A stretch of 5,195 bases of DNA from Chloroflexota bacterium. GTDB lineage: Bacteria; Chloroflexota; UBA6077; JADZDV01. A program made the translations under genes and the position numbers. Below the pieces are notes generated by a model. It had not been told where the DNA came from. It made no database searches and saw nothing but the letters and a program-made list of their open reading frames with translations. Location: the NCBI GenBank assembly GCA_020850915.1, contig JADZDV010000507.1:1-5195 (forward strand), in the 5' to 3' direction. Positions 4,864 through 5,195 of the stretch are shown here, piece after piece (within the stretch, counting starts at the first letter, position 1; the number at the start of each line of letters is the position of its first letter).

Positions 4864-5195
4864 GTGCTTCTCGAAGGGAAGGTGGCGGTTATCGCCGGCG
4901 CCGGCAGGGGCATCGGACGAGCGATCGCACTGGCGATGGCCGGGGAAGGTGCCGCGGTGGTCGTCACTGACTACGGTGTCAGTCTGGACGGCCGCGAGCC
5001 GTCCAGCGAGCCGGCGAACGAGGTGGTCGCGGCCATTCAGAGCGCCGGGGGTCGGGCGGTAGCGAACGCCGAATCGGTCGCGACGATGGCAGGTGCGGAG
5101 AGCATGGTTCAGGCCGCGCTTGGCAGTTTCGGTCGGATCGACCTTCTGGTCAACTCGGCGGGCATTCTCCGCGACCGCATGTTCCACAACATGAC
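4864..5195 (+). CDS. SDR-family NAD-dependent oxidoreductase, MFE-2 (3-hydroxyacyl-CoA dehydrogenase)-like, 3' end outside window
   Basis: Only the first 110 codons are present. GTG 4864 is chosen because GGGAG (4853-4857) lies 6 nt upstream and the Rossmann fold begins at once. The cofactor motif is GAGRGIG (12-18). D36 ends the second strand (VVVTDYG), indicating NAD preference. The structural NSAG motif is at 97-100 in the place of NNAG, and ILRDRMFHNM (101-110) follows. Between the second strand and the next helix is an insertion (VSLDGREPSSEPANEVV, 39-55), then AGGRAVAN and the segment FGRIDLLVN. That combination is typical of the hydroxyacyl-CoA dehydrogenase domain of peroxisomal multifunctional enzyme 2 and its bacterial stand-alone relatives. 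A role in beta-oxidation or related acyl-CoA or steroid metabolism is inferred. The catalytic Ser-Tyr-Lys lies beyond the window. Confidence 0.9.
   Translation, partial: MLLEGKVAVIAGAGRGIGRAIALAMAGEGAAVVVTDYGVSLDGREPSSEPANEVVAAIQSAGGRAVANAESVATMAGAESMVQAALGSFGRIDLLVNSAGILRDRMFHNM

Noticed and set aside
4828..5187. Minus-strand open frame opposite the SDR gene
   Set aside because: It is antisense to a gene with intact GxxxGxG and NSAG motifs and a good Shine-Dalgarno site, and has no recognisable content.

Overview
The window is a GC-rich (roughly two-thirds G+C by eye) chromosomal segment from a bacterium. Nothing in it fixes the taxon. High GC, GTG starts, clear Shine-Dalgarno sites, a secreted HExxH protein and an MFE-2-like short-chain dehydrogenase would suit a Chloroflexota- or Actinomycetota-type organism, but that is inference. 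I see no rRNA, tRNA, CRISPR array, transposase or phage gene.

Layout, left to right. (1) 13-471 (+): a small four-helix membrane protein of unknown function. (2) 1212-540 (-): a complete HicA-HicB toxin-antitoxin pair in toxin-first order. A tandem 12-bp repeat built on GATATC palindromes lies just upstream and is the probable operator for the HicB ribbon-helix-helix domain. (3) 1765-1328 (-): a Fur/PerR/Zur-family metal-dependent repressor, followed by a terminator-like hairpin. (4) 1925-2404 (+): a Bcp-type thioredoxin-dependent peroxiredoxin, divergent from the Fur-family gene. The longer reading frame that starts at 1826 probably overstates its N-terminus, because a strong Shine-Dalgarno site points to GTG 1925. 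(5) 2924-2458 (-): two very small genes joined by a 4-bp ATGA overlap. The first encodes a protein with a faint ribbon-helix-helix look, the second a two-helix membrane protein. (6) 2925-3265: mostly non-coding, holding a candidate minus-strand promoter for that pair. (7) 3266-4588 (+): an exported protein with an HEFTH zinc-metallopeptidase motif. (8) 4621-4679: a strong GC-rich hairpin, then a leader region. (9) 4864 to the window end (+): the first 110 codons of an SDR oxidoreductase resembling the 3-hydroxyacyl-CoA dehydrogenase part of multifunctional enzyme 2.

Two groups look functionally linked. The divergent Fur-family regulator and peroxiredoxin suggest a metal/peroxide-responsive unit. 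HicAB is a self-contained, probably autoregulated module. The membrane protein, the small gene pair, the metallopeptidase and the SDR show no clear pathway link to each other. I found no large new system. The points most worth following are the HicAB operator and HicA's acidic tail, the coupled small-gene pair, and the unassigned secreted metallopeptidase.
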